Notes: generated by a model not told the origin, from the sequence alone. A DNA stretch of 15,292 nt from Kiritimatiellota bacterium (GCA_008636095.1 VSJD01000041.1:1-15292); one strand, 5' to 3'. Positions 7,529 to 13,772 are shown, counted from the stretch's first letter. A program made the numbers and translations.

Positions 7529-7582
7529 AACCGCCTCCTGCTTTGGTCAATTGCCGGTTTACGGATTATTTTCAGCAGCTTT

Positions 7583-7684
7583 GCCGTTCTCGCGAACGGC
7601 CCCTACACCGAAATGCATGACCGCCTGCCCAAGCTCGGTCAGAGAAGCTCGGCTAGTGGTGTAGCCGCGGTTCGGTAGAACCGC
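7583..7684. repeat. Divergent pair of GTAG palindromes with 54-base spacer
   Basis: On the minus strand GTAG (7603-7606) is followed by GG and the hairpin GCCGTTC-GCGA-GAACGGC (7600-7583). On the plus strand GTAG (7661-7664) is followed by CC and the hairpin GCGGTTC-GGTA-GAACCGC (7667-7684). The same two hairpins in the same outward arrangement occur at 15156-15214 with only an 11-base spacer. Here the spacer is 54 bases and contains its own short inverted stretches (AAGCTCGG / CTCGGCTA). With the next element it fills most of the 300-base gap upstream of the AMMECR1 gene; no gene is visible there. Confidence 0.75.
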
Positions 7685-7734
7685 TATGTTTTAATGTTAA
7701 GGAATTTCAAAGTTTGCCAAGCGCTAGCTGGGGT

Positions 7735-7784
7735 TGTAGCCGGAGGCGTTGACCCCGGATCCGCGATCATCGATCGCGGCTACA
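7735..7784. repeat. Convergent GTAG palindrome pair
   Basis: A 50-bp block bounded by TGTAGCC and GGCTACA. The right half holds a perfect 8-bp stem CCGCGATC-ATC-GATCGCGG (7761-7779); the left half has GTAG followed by CCGG and a later CCGG. It lies between the rhomboid and AMMECR1 genes, after both the rhomboid stop and the 7583-7684 element. Confidence 0.7.
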
Positions 7785-7828
7785 GTTAAGAGTTGCCTGC
7801 TCTGCGGGCCTAATTCAACATTCTTCAT

Positions 7829-8677
7829 TTATTTCCTCCGGCTGGCCCGATCCAATATGTCCCGGTCGTGCGGGGTCAGCCGGCCGAGGCCCCACTTGGA
7901 TATTTTGGCCAGAACTTCGTCCACTTCCTGCGACGAGGGCGGCGCCTCCGTTTTGGTTTCCCAATCGCGGCCGCCCCCGCGCAAGACCTTGAACTTGCGC
8001 CGTTGCCAGCGCCAGCACAAGTCATTCCACCACTGGCGCGGATTGAAGGACCCGCGCCCAAACCCCTCATTGACTCCATACAGGCCATACAGATAACCGG
8101 CCAGTCCGCCCACCAGGTGGGCCGCGTAGGCAATTTGGCCCGGCTGACTGACGATCGCCAGCAGGCTGAAAAGGCCCAGGGCGATAGCCAGCGTCCGCGC
8201 GCGCAGGCTGACCGGTATCACAAAAAAGACGAGCAGAGTCACCGGCCGTTGCGGAAACAATCCCGCAAATGCGCCCAGCACGCCAAAGATCGCTCCCGAG
8301 GCGCCCAGGCAGTGGCTGACCGGTGTGCCGCTGATCAAAATCCAGCCCACCCCCGCCAGGATGCCGCAGGCAAAATACAGCACCATAAATCGCCGCGTAC
8401 CGATGGCACGCTCAGTTTCCGGCCCGAAGAAAAACAAACCCAGCATGTTCAGAATCAGGTGCCAGAGGCCGCCGTGCAGGAACAGGTAGGTCACCGGCTG
8501 CCAGAGTTCCAGGTGAAGCAGACCATTCAGGCTCAAGCTGAACATGGCCGTGAAAGCACCGCCAGTCAGCCGATCCGCAATGACCTGCAAGAGGTAGGCC
8601 GCCGTCGTGCCGATCAGCAGAAAGCGGACCGCCGGCGTCAGGCCCGGCGCGAATGAATAGGAGTTAGAGTATTGCAT
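7829..8677 (-). CDS. Rhomboid-family intramembrane serine protease
   Basis: A 282-residue membrane protein with six to seven hydrophobic segments up to about residue 200. Catalytic residues are in place: HGGLWHLILN with His73 and Asn77 (oxyanion side), GASGAIFG with Ser127, and AHLVGG with His187. Rhomboids cut substrates within or near their membrane segments. A soluble tail (about 205-282) ends in VDEVLAKISKWGLGRLTPHD and ILDRASRRK, a C-terminal module seen in many bacterial rhomboids of this type. The N-terminus MQYSNSYSFAPGLTPAV is family-like, so the ATG at 8677 looks native. However, there is no ribosome-binding site before it: the upstream DNA is a fragment of a PIN toxin gene, with which it overlaps by 40 bases in another frame. 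It probably depends on transcription from the antitoxin promoter. Confidence 0.93.
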   Translation of the reverse strand: MQYSNSYSFAPGLTPAVRFLLIGTTAAYLLQVIADRLTGGAFTAMFSLSLNGLLHLELWQPVTYLFLHGGLWHLILNMLGLFFFGPETERAIGTRRFMVLYFACGILAGVGWILISGTPVSHCLGASGAIFGVLGAFAGLFPQRPVTLLVFFVIPVSLRARTLAIALGLFSLLAIVSQPGQIAYAAHLVGGLAGYLYGLYGVNEGFGRGSFNPRQWWNDLCWRWQRRKFKVLRGGGRDWETKTEAPPSSQEVDEVLAKISKWGLGRLTPHDRDILDRASRRK

Positions 8678-8769
8678 GAGAAAATGGCGCAGTGTTCAAG
8701 TAGCTTGTTGCAGGTTCCATGCGCAATGAACGCGGCAACAAGGACGTTAGTGTCCAGCACGATTCTCAT
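8638..8769 (-). pseudogene. Truncated PIN-domain toxin gene (N-terminal fragment)
   Basis: Translation from the ATG at 8769 gives MRIVLDTNVLVAAFIAHG followed by TCNKLLEHC, which is the first strand, catalytic Asp6 and first helix of a PIN ribonuclease toxin. After about residue 28 the match ends, the frame enters the rhomboid gene and stops at 8638, giving 43 residues instead of about 130-140. The other acidic active-site residues are missing, so it cannot be an active nuclease. The ATG overlaps the antitoxin stop codon (ATGA), the usual coupling in these operons. The break at about 8680 coincides with the start of the rhomboid gene, suggesting a deletion or insertion joined the two. Confidence 0.8.
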
Positions 8770-8936
8770 GACACCTTGTCAAAGACGTCTTGATCTGTAG
8801 AGACGCCATGCCGGCTTGCCTTGGCAACCATGGACTCGCGTACAATGTCACTGCGCGAGACGCATTCGTCCTGCGACATCCGGTCGAGTTCCCTGCGGAT
8901 GGTGTCCGGCAGACTGATAGTGATGATGCGTGACAT
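8766..8936 (-). CDS. Ribbon-helix-helix antitoxin (CopG/MetJ-type)
   Basis: A 56-residue protein, MSRIITISLPDTIRRELDRM then a helix pair with SRSDIVRESMVAKA. The strand TISLP followed by two helices is the ribbon-helix-helix DNA-binding fold; the C-terminal part would normally bind and block the toxin. AGGAG lies six bases upstream of the ATG. The stop codon overlaps the start of the PIN toxin fragment (ATGA). An inverted repeat TGTGA-TGATC-TCACA lies 19 bases upstream of the ATG and is a candidate for its own operator. With its toxin destroyed it is an orphan antitoxin, but its frame and ribosome-binding site are intact, so it is probably still made. Confidence 0.85.
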   Translation of the reverse strand: MSRIITISLPDTIRRELDRMSQDECVSRSDIVRESMVAKASRHGVSTDQDVFDKVS

Positions 8937-8954
8937 TGAGCACTCCTATTCGAT

Positions 8955-8969
8955 TGTGATGATCTCACA
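8955..8969. promoter_or_regulatory. Inverted repeat, candidate operator of the ribbon-helix-helix antitoxin
   Basis: Perfect 5-bp arms TGTGA and TCACA separated by TGATC, 19-33 bases upstream of the antitoxin ATG. Antitoxins of this fold usually repress their own operon at such sites. No convincing -35/-10 pair was found around it. Confidence 0.5.
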
Positions 8970-9032
8970 TCCTAACCTGACGGGGCAGGCTGAGCCGCTT
9001 TGCGGCGATAGCTTGTCCCCGGGTTATACCTC

Positions 9033-9431
9033 TCATGTCAGCAACCGGAAGAACGGGGATTTCGCCGCCTTCTTATCGAAGGTCATCCCTTCGCTGCAAC
9101 CGCAGGACTGCGCTGCCAAGGCGATCAGCAGGTCTGAGAGATCGGCATTGCTTTTGCTACCCTCGGATAGCCAACTCTGCAGCACTTGATCTTTTTCAAA
9201 CTCAAGAATCGGCATGCTTTTTAAATCGTCAAACGAGTCGAGTATTTCCTTCCGGGGCTTGTCATAAGCGCTTTCCAGAACCCAGATGGTTTCGAGCACT
9301 ACCAGCAAGGGGACAAACAAGACCTCGCGAGCAGACTCGGCCTGCTTGAATCGGGTATACACAATCTGGGCCTGTTTCTCGTCGTCGCGGACAAGGAACC
9401 GAACGATGACGTTTGTATCCAGTGCGATCAC
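9033..9431 (-). CDS. vapC: PIN-domain ribonuclease toxin (VapC family)
   Basis: The reading frame is open much further upstream, but the real start is the GTG at 9431, which overlaps the antitoxin stop (GTGA). This gives 132 residues, normal for VapC. The PIN active site is complete: Asp5 in ALDTNV, Glu47 in LETIWVL, Asp97 in ADLSDLLIA and Asp119 in TFD. VapC toxins are magnesium-dependent RNases that cut tRNA or rRNA; the target here is not known. It is the second gene of an operon with the AbrB-type antitoxin. The stop is 96 bases from the next antitoxin gene on the same strand, with no clear terminator between, so read-through is possible. Confidence 0.9.
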   Translation of the reverse strand: MIALDTNVIVRFLVRDDEKQAQIVYTRFKQAESAREVLFVPLLVVLETIWVLESAYDKPRKEILDSFDDLKSMPILEFEKDQVLQSWLSEGSKSNADLSDLLIALAAQSCGCSEGMTFDKKAAKSPFFRLLT

Positions 9432-9676
9432 GGTTTTACACCCCGCATCCGCTGAGCGATGGCCTTGTTCATCTCGGCAACAGTTTTGCCAACCTGCCCG
9501 GGTTGATGAAGCCTTCCGAAAACATGATCCACGGTTTTTGTCACGGGCTTCAGCACGGCTTCGGTCTGGTCGTGCATGACGAATGCGATTCTGTCGCCGG
9601 AATGAAGACGAAGTGAGTCCCTTACCATTTTTGGTATGGTGATCTGCCCTTTGCTTGTAAGCGTCGCAGTAACCAT
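9428..9676 (-). CDS. vapB: AbrB/SpoVT-type antitoxin (VapB role)
   Basis: An 82-residue protein starting MVTATLTSKGQITIPKMVRD, the swapped-hairpin AbrB/MazE DNA-binding domain (TSKGQITIP), with GDRIAFV and a C-terminal part (about 45-82) that would bind the toxin. AAGGAGG lies eight bases before the ATG at 9676. Its stop overlaps the GTG start of vapC. Upstream is a strong promoter covered by inverted and direct repeats, consistent with autorepression by the antitoxin or the complex. Confidence 0.9.
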   Translation of the reverse strand: MVTATLTSKGQITIPKMVRDSLRLHSGDRIAFVMHDQTEAVLKPVTKTVDHVFGRLHQPGQVGKTVAEMNKAIAQRMRGVKP

Positions 9677-9703
9677 GTTGCAAACCTCCTTACTTTACGA
9701 ATT

Positions 9704-9738
9704 CTCCTTACTATATGGCAAGGAGTATCTGGAGTCAA
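9704..9738 (-). promoter_or_regulatory. Promoter and candidate operator of the vapBC operon
   Basis: On the minus strand TTGACT (9733-9738) and TATAGT (9710-9715) are 17 bases apart. The -10 box lies inside an inverted repeat CTCCTT-N10-AAGGAG (9704-9709 and 9720-9725). A further CTCCTTACT, reading on the plus strand, occurs at 9686-9694 and 9704-9712, so the inner repeat arm has a direct copy 18 bases away that also serves as the ribosome-binding site. Confidence 0.7.
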
Positions 9739-9773
9739 TCCATTTCTTGAAGCAATAAGCGGGGGCCCAGCCA

Positions 9774-11126
9774 TCATGTTCCCATGCATTTGGAAATACT
9801 CGCGGTCAGGCCGCTGATAAAATTAGCTTCGCTGAACCGCTCGGCGTTGGCCCGGATCGCGACGGGGTCCCACGTGGTCGCAGCACCCTGCTCGATGGCA
9901 CCCAGCAGGGCCGCCTCGGTTTGGGCATGGAAAAAAATCCCGGTTTGACCATCCACAACCGTTTCCAGTACACCACCGATACCGTAGGCCACCACCGGCC
10001 GGCCGCAGGCCTGGGCCTCCACCGGTACGATGCCGAAATCCTCCTCGCCGGGAAAGACCAGCAGGCGGCAATGGCGGTACAAATCACGGATGCGCTCGTC
10101 TTCCAACCGCCCCAGGAACTCAATGCGCGCACCCGCCATCCGGCGTAACCGGGTGGATTGCGTGCCCATGCCGACAATTTTCAGCGGGTATCCCAACCGG
10201 GTATACGCCCGCACGGCCAGCTCAATTTTTTTGTACGGCACCAGCGCGGAAACAATCAGGTCATATGCGCCGGAAGCACGTGAAGTGTGGATGTATTGCT
10301 GATTTCTGATTGTTGATTCATGATTGTCGACCTCTGACCTCTGACTTCTGACCTCTGATCTCTGATCTAAGCGTGGGGTGCCGACACTTTCCGGTGGGGC
10401 CGGCGTCCAGAACGATGTGTTGACCGGCGGATACACTACATCGGCCTCGCGTCCGTAAAATGTTTGGATCCGTTTCTGCACGTGGCGGCTCAAGGCCACG
10501 AACCGGTCCACGCGATCGCAGGTCGCGCGGTCCCAAGCGCGCAAACGGCTCAGATACGGAGTAAGTGCCATTTTTTTAAGCGTGTTTTTCCCGAAATATT
10601 CCTCGTAAAACAGCCAGGCATAGCGCATGGGGGTGAAGCAGTAGCACAGGTGCCGGGCGCCTTTGGGCGGTGGCAAACCCTTGGCCACACAGTGGCTCGT
10701 ACTGATCAACAGGTCCGCGGCCATCGGTTGCAGGCGTTCGATGGCATCGGGAAAAAATGGCAGGAAATAGCGGTAGTGTTGCCGGATGCCCGGTACACGC
10801 TGAAGCCACGAGGTCGTCACCGGATGCGCGTTGATGACGTCGGAAACGGCTGCCGGATTGTGAATCAGCGTGTATATCGGCGCCTTTGGAAAGGAGCGGC
10901 ACAAGACTTCCAGCACGCGCTCTCCGCCGCGCATGCCGGTCAGCCAATCGTGGGCCAGGATGACCCGGTCAGGCAATTTTCGACTCGCCTGGGCGAAGCG
11001 CTCTGGCGGAGCCTGGTTTTCAATTTTCAATTTCGGATTGGATTGGTTCATTCTTCCGGTCCAATTGACATCATTCTTCATTCGACGTTCGGTGTTCGAT
11101 GTTCGCTTCGATTGTGCCCCATTCAT
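9774..11126 (-). CDS. GT4 glycosyltransferase (WbaZ-like), with repeat-derived extensions
   Basis: A 450-residue frame. From residue 51 it matches GT4 enzymes of the WbaZ type: LAHDWLTGMRGGERVLEVL, CYCFTPMRYAW, VVYPPVNTSFW, VSALVPYKKIELAV, and the donor-binding EEDFGIVPVEAQACGRPVV from about 361. It probably transfers a sugar from a nucleotide sugar to a growing surface polysaccharide at the inner membrane. Residues 7-49 are encoded by 7-bp repeats and the 36-bp element, and residues about 254-277 by ten 7-bp repeats lying in the linker between the two Rossmann domains. The ATG at 11126 overlaps the upstream stop (ATGA) and is given as the start; a TTG at 10976, just after the repeats, is an alternative but lacks a good ribosome-binding site. 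It is the last gene of a three-gene operon. Confidence 0.88.
   Translation of the reverse strand: MNGAQSKRTSNTERRMKNDVNWTGRMNQSNPKLKIENQAPPERFAQASRKLPDRVILAHDWLTGMRGGERVLEVLCRSFPKAPIYTLIHNPAAVSDVINAHPVTTSWLQRVPGIRQHYRYFLPFFPDAIERLQPMAADLLISTSHCVAKGLPPPKGARHLCYCFTPMRYAWLFYEEYFGKNTLKKMALTPYLSRLRAWDRATCDRVDRFVALSRHVQKRIQTFYGREADVVYPPVNTSFWTPAPPESVGTPRLDQRSEVRSQRSEVDNHESTIRNQQYIHTSRASGAYDLIVSALVPYKKIELAVRAYTRLGYPLKIVGMGTQSTRLRRMAGARIEFLGRLEDERIRDLYRHCRLLVFPGEEDFGIVPVEAQACGRPVVAYGIGGVLETVVDGQTGIFFHAQTEAALLGAIEQGAATTWDPVAIRANAERFSEANFISGLTASISKCMGT
10297..10366. repeat. Ten tandem 7-bp repeats inside a glycosyltransferase gene
   Basis: Ten consecutive heptamers of pattern (T/C)NNTGA(T/C), allowing one CGA (10325-10331): for example TTCTGAT, CTCTGAC, CTCTGAC, TTCTGAC, CTCTGAT, CTCTGAT. 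There is no break in period. On the coding strand they read through without a stop, giving residues such as QRSEVRSQRSEV and NHESTIRNQQ. Confidence 0.9.
10981..11114. repeat. Copy 2 of the 36-bp element plus a degenerate 7-bp repeat tract
   Basis: The 36-bp element (10981-11016) differs from copy 1 at three positions. It is followed by heptamers that keep phase for about 14 units: TTTTCAA, TTTTCAA, TTTCGGA and later ATTCGAC, GTTCGGT, GTTCGAT, GTTCGCT. The block lies between two glycosyltransferase genes that otherwise would nearly abut, and is read as the first 50 residues of the downstream one. Confidence 0.8.
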
Positions 11127-12295
11127 TTTCCTGCCATGACTTTTTTATAGGCCTCCAGGGTCATTCGCGCGGTGGCTTCCCAGGTGAATTTTTGCGCCTG
11201 CCGCAGGCCGCGTTCGCGCATATCCCGCGCCAGACGGGAATCAATCAACACACGCCGCATTGCTTCGGTAAGGCCGATCATGTCCTGCGGTTGGACGATC
11301 AGCGCGGCGCCCCCGGCCACTTCCGGGAGCGATCCCTTGTTACTGCAGATGACCGGCGTGCCACAGGCAAAAGCTTCCAGCACGGGCAGGCCGAACCCTT
11401 CATACCACGAGGGCTGAACGAATACATCGGCATTCTGGTACTCGCTCACCAGGCGGTCATCGGGCAGGTAGCCGAGCCACATCACTGCGTCTTCGACACC
11501 CAAGCTGGCGGCACGCCGTGATGCTTCCGGGTAACGCCGGTCCTTGGGACCCACTATACGCAATTCAACCGGCAGCTGGTATTGCTTACGCAATGCGGCA
11601 AAGGCTTCGATCAAGCCCACCAGGTTTTTATACGGGTCCGCCCGGCCCACCCACAGGATTGTTTGTTCGGCCCTGGCACCGCCCGGTGTCCAACCCGTGG
11701 CGTCGGCATCCGTCCGCACCGTGGGCTGAAACTTCGGCAAGACGCCCAGCGGAATCGCCAGCACCCGTTCCGGCGGCAGGCGCAAATAGCGGACCATGTC
11801 TTCCCGCGAAGATCGGCTATCGGTAAGAACCAGGTCCGAACGCACGGCCACCTCATGCATGAGCCAGCGATACAGCAGGAAGAACCGCCGCTTCCAGGCG
11901 CGCGGCGCATAGGCTGGAAACATCAGCGGGATCAGGTCGTGAATTGTCGTCACGCACCGAATACGCCCGGGCCTTCCGCGGGGAAACGCGCGCAATGGGA
12001 TCATGTAATTCGGGGAATGAAAGACATCCAGGGCGGCTTCCGCCAGCATGCCGGGCAGGCGGAGCTGGTTGCGGATGGAAAACAGGCCGAAGGGCAGGAG
12101 GCACGTGCTGAAATTAGGCGCACTGCCCAGGTCCGTCTCCGCCACGGTCCGGTCTCGCAGCCCCGGGTCGCTGAAATAAACCACAAACTTATGCGCGCGC
12201 TCCAGGCGGGCCAGGTGCCGGATTAGTTCGCGGGTATAGGAACCGATGCCCGACAGTTCCTTGAAAATCCAACGCGCATCAATGCCGATCTTCAT
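11123..12295 (-). CDS. GT4 glycosyltransferase (middle gene of operon)
   Basis: A 390-residue GT-B fold protein. N-terminal domain: MKIGIDARWIFKELSGIGSY, VFHSPNYMIPL, TTIHDLIPLMFP. C-terminal domain: TILWVGRADPYKNLVGLIEAF, MWLGYLPDDRL and the donor-binding EGFGLPVLEAFACGTPV (Glu299 and Glu307). No membrane segment. The family uses nucleotide sugars and retains anomeric configuration; the sugar and acceptor cannot be read from sequence. The ATG overlaps the stop of the preceding gene (ATGA at 12292-12295) and the stop overlaps the next start (11123-11126), so translation of the three genes is likely coupled. The role is inferred as assembly of an O-antigen or other surface polysaccharide. Confidence 0.93.
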   Translation of the reverse strand: MKIGIDARWIFKELSGIGSYTRELIRHLARLERAHKFVVYFSDPGLRDRTVAETDLGSAPNFSTCLLPFGLFSIRNQLRLPGMLAEAALDVFHSPNYMIPLRAFPRGRPGRIRCVTTIHDLIPLMFPAYAPRAWKRRFFLLYRWLMHEVAVRSDLVLTDSRSSREDMVRYLRLPPERVLAIPLGVLPKFQPTVRTDADATGWTPGGARAEQTILWVGRADPYKNLVGLIEAFAALRKQYQLPVELRIVGPKDRRYPEASRRAASLGVEDAVMWLGYLPDDRLVSEYQNADVFVQPSWYEGFGLPVLEAFACGTPVICSNKGSLPEVAGGAALIVQPQDMIGLTEAMRRVLIDSRLARDMRERGLRQAQKFTWEATARMTLEAYKKVMAGK

Positions 12296-13407
12296 CCTGC
12301 CACCTTCCGGTAAATAGCCCAGGTTTGGCGGGCCGTTTCGCGCCAGGTATAACGCTGGGCCCAGGCACGGCCTTTTTCGATCATTTCGCGTCGCGTGGCG
12401 CTGTCCGCCAGCAGGCGCAGGGCTTCCCCGGCCCAGCGCTCGACGTCGAACTCCGCGACCAGCCGGGCGCCCTCACCCAGCACTTCCGGGAGCGAGCCGG
12501 CCGTCGAGGCAAGTACCGGCACGCCGCACAGCATGGCCTCCAGCGGCGGGAAACCGAACCCCTCGTATATGGACGGAAAAAGAAACAATTCGGCTCCTGC
12601 GTATAAAGCAGGAAGCTCGTTGTCATCGACATATTCCAGGTAGTGGATGGAACCGGCACGCGGGGAGGCGCGCAGGCGCTCCATGATCGGTTCGTATTTC
12701 CAGCCGCGCATACCGGCAATCACCAGGTCGCCGTCAAAAGCGGTCATGGCTTCAAAAACGCCCGCAAGGAAAGCCGTGTTCTTGCGCGGCTCCAGCGTAC
12801 CGACTGTCAGCAGGTAGGGCCGCGTCAGGCCGCGCTCCCGGCGCAGTCGCGCCACCGCCTCCGGGTCCGGGGGACACATGTGGTCTGCCGCGCCCAGTGG
12901 GATGGAAAACACCTTGGCCGGGTCCACCCGCAATAGCTCTATAATTTCCCTCGCGCTGAAGCGCGAAACCGTAATGACGGCACTGGCGCGCCGGACAGTA
13001 TCGGCTATGCTGGCCTTCAGGTAGGCCAGGTTTTTGGCCTCGGCCATGGCCGGATAGCGCAGGAAGCTGACGTCATGCACAGTAACCACGGTGCGGCCAG
13101 AGGTAAGCGGTGGAATGATGAAATTGGGGAAGTGATAGACGTCCGCCCGCCCGGCCAGCCAGTCGAAGGGCGGCCAATGCAGGGTTTTCCAGCTTTTCTG
13201 AATGAGCCGTCCCGGGCACCAGCGGATGGCTTGCTGGTCCAGACCGGGCGTGGCGAACGCCAGTCCACGCCGCCGGAAATCGAAATAGAACAGCCGGAGC
13301 CGGTCTGCGCCACGGCTTTCGCCGAGGTGCTCGACCAGTGCACGGGTATAGCGGCCCACCCCGGCCCGCTGGGCGACCGCCGGCTGAATATCAAGGCAAA
13401 CATTCAA
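12292..13407 (-). CDS. GT4 glycosyltransferase (first gene of operon)
   Basis: A 371-residue GT-B protein when started at the TTG at 13407, which has AAGGGG five bases upstream; this gives the family-like N-terminus LNVCLDIQPAVAQRAGVGRY. The frame extends eight codons further to a TTG at 13431 without a ribosome-binding site. Domains: VYHFPNFIIPPL, TVHDVSFLRYP, ITVSRFSAREI, then YLLTVGTLEPRKN, YLEYVDDNELPALYAGA and the donor-binding EGFGFPPLEAMLCGVPV (Glu282 and Glu290). It is similar in layout to the middle gene of the operon, and the two may add similar sugars. The TTG start may keep expression modest. A promoter is likely in the 58 bases shared with the divergent zinc-ribbon gene. Confidence 0.92.
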   Translation of the reverse strand: MNVCLDIQPAVAQRAGVGRYTRALVEHLGESRGADRLRLFYFDFRRRGLAFATPGLDQQAIRWCPGRLIQKSWKTLHWPPFDWLAGRADVYHFPNFIIPPLTSGRTVVTVHDVSFLRYPAMAEAKNLAYLKASIADTVRRASAVITVSRFSAREIIELLRVDPAKVFSIPLGAADHMCPPDPEAVARLRRERGLTRPYLLTVGTLEPRKNTAFLAGVFEAMTAFDGDLVIAGMRGWKYEPIMERLRASPRAGSIHYLEYVDDNELPALYAGAELFLFPSIYEGFGFPPLEAMLCGVPVLASTAGSLPEVLGEGARLVAEFDVERWAGEALRLLADSATRREMIEKGRAWAQRYTWRETARQTWAIYRKVAG

Positions 13408-13442
13408 TAGATCCCCTTTTTGAGTTGACAATTACCGGCATC

Positions 13443-13470
13443 ATTCTAATAAAGATAGCCGATCATACAA
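13443..13470 (-). promoter_or_regulatory. Possible promoter of the glycosyltransferase operon
   Basis: On the minus strand TTGTAT (13465-13470) and TAGAAT (13443-13448) are 16 bases apart. The -10 box is good (five of six) and the -35 box weak (three of six), and it is about 36 bases from the TTG start. Confidence 0.35.
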
Positions 13471-13473
13471 GCA

Positions 13474-13486
13474 ACTACTGAGTAGT
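13474..13486. promoter_or_regulatory. 13-bp palindrome just upstream of the zinc-ribbon gene
   Basis: ACTACT-G-AGTAGT, perfect 6-bp arms around one base, ending three bases before the ATG at 13490. It occupies the place where a ribosome-binding site should be, and none is otherwise visible. It could be a repressor site; the one-base loop argues against an RNA hairpin. Confidence 0.45.
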
Positions 13487-13489
13487 CCC

Positions 13490-13732
13490 ATGCATAGACA
13501 AGCTCAATTTGAAAACTTGCGGGCCTCGGAATTGTATTGCCCGACCTGCCGGAAGCTCCAGCCCGTGCGCGAGCGCCTCCTGCTGGTTCTGCCCCATGCC
13601 GAATTGTATGATTACCGGTGCATAACCTGCGGCCTTTCGTTGGGATCCCGTGAAGTCAAGGCACCTGTGCAGGCGCTGGTTCCTGCTTCGTCCATACCGC
13701 ACCGTCGGCCGGACCCGAGGAAACATGGATGA
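13490..13732 (+). CDS. Small zinc-ribbon protein of unknown function
   Basis: An 80-residue protein with two CxxC knuckles 29 residues apart, CPTCRKLQPV at 17 and CITCGLSLG at 46, which form a one-zinc ribbon. The central part (ERLLLVLPHAELYDYRC) looks like the conserved body; the last 25 residues are Pro/Arg-rich and probably unstructured. No catalytic motif or membrane segment is visible. Zinc ribbons of this size often bind nucleic acid or partner proteins, but no function can be given. It is divergent from the glycosyltransferase operon by 82 bases. Its stop codon overlaps the first unit of a 7-bp repeat tract, so its C-terminus may have been changed by repeat insertion. Confidence 0.7.
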   Translation: MHRQAQFENLRASELYCPTCRKLQPVRERLLLVLPHAELYDYRCITCGLSLGSREVKAPVQALVPASSIPHRRPDPRKHG

Positions 13733-13772
13733 TTGGTGATGGTCGATGGCTGATGGTCAATGGGGGATGGTT
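13731..13772. repeat. Six tandem 7-bp repeats
   Basis: GATTGGT, GATGGTC, GATGGCT, GATGGTC, AATGGGG, GATGGTT in unbroken phase, beginning inside the stop codon of the zinc-ribbon gene. The rest of this 174-base gap holds only a short ATTAACC repeat (13874-13890) and the ribosome-binding site of the next gene. Confidence 0.8.

Noticed and set aside
8955..8969. TGTGA-N5-TCACA resembles a CRP site.
   Set aside because: CRP sites have six bases between the arms; here there are five. Its position upstream of a ribbon-helix-helix antitoxin fits an antitoxin operator better.
9432..9683. Upstream extension of the vapC reading frame (84 further codons).
   Set aside because: It overlaps the AbrB antitoxin gene on the same strand in another frame and has no PIN similarity; the GTG at 9431 gives the normal VapC length.
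10297..10366. Tandem repeats considered as a CRISPR array.
   Set aside because: Units are seven bases with no spacers, and no cas genes are near.
13425..13450. Plus-strand TTGACA with TCTAAT as a promoter for the zinc-ribbon gene.
   Set aside because: The spacer is 14 bases, too short for sigma-70, and no better -10 box lies at 16-18 bases.
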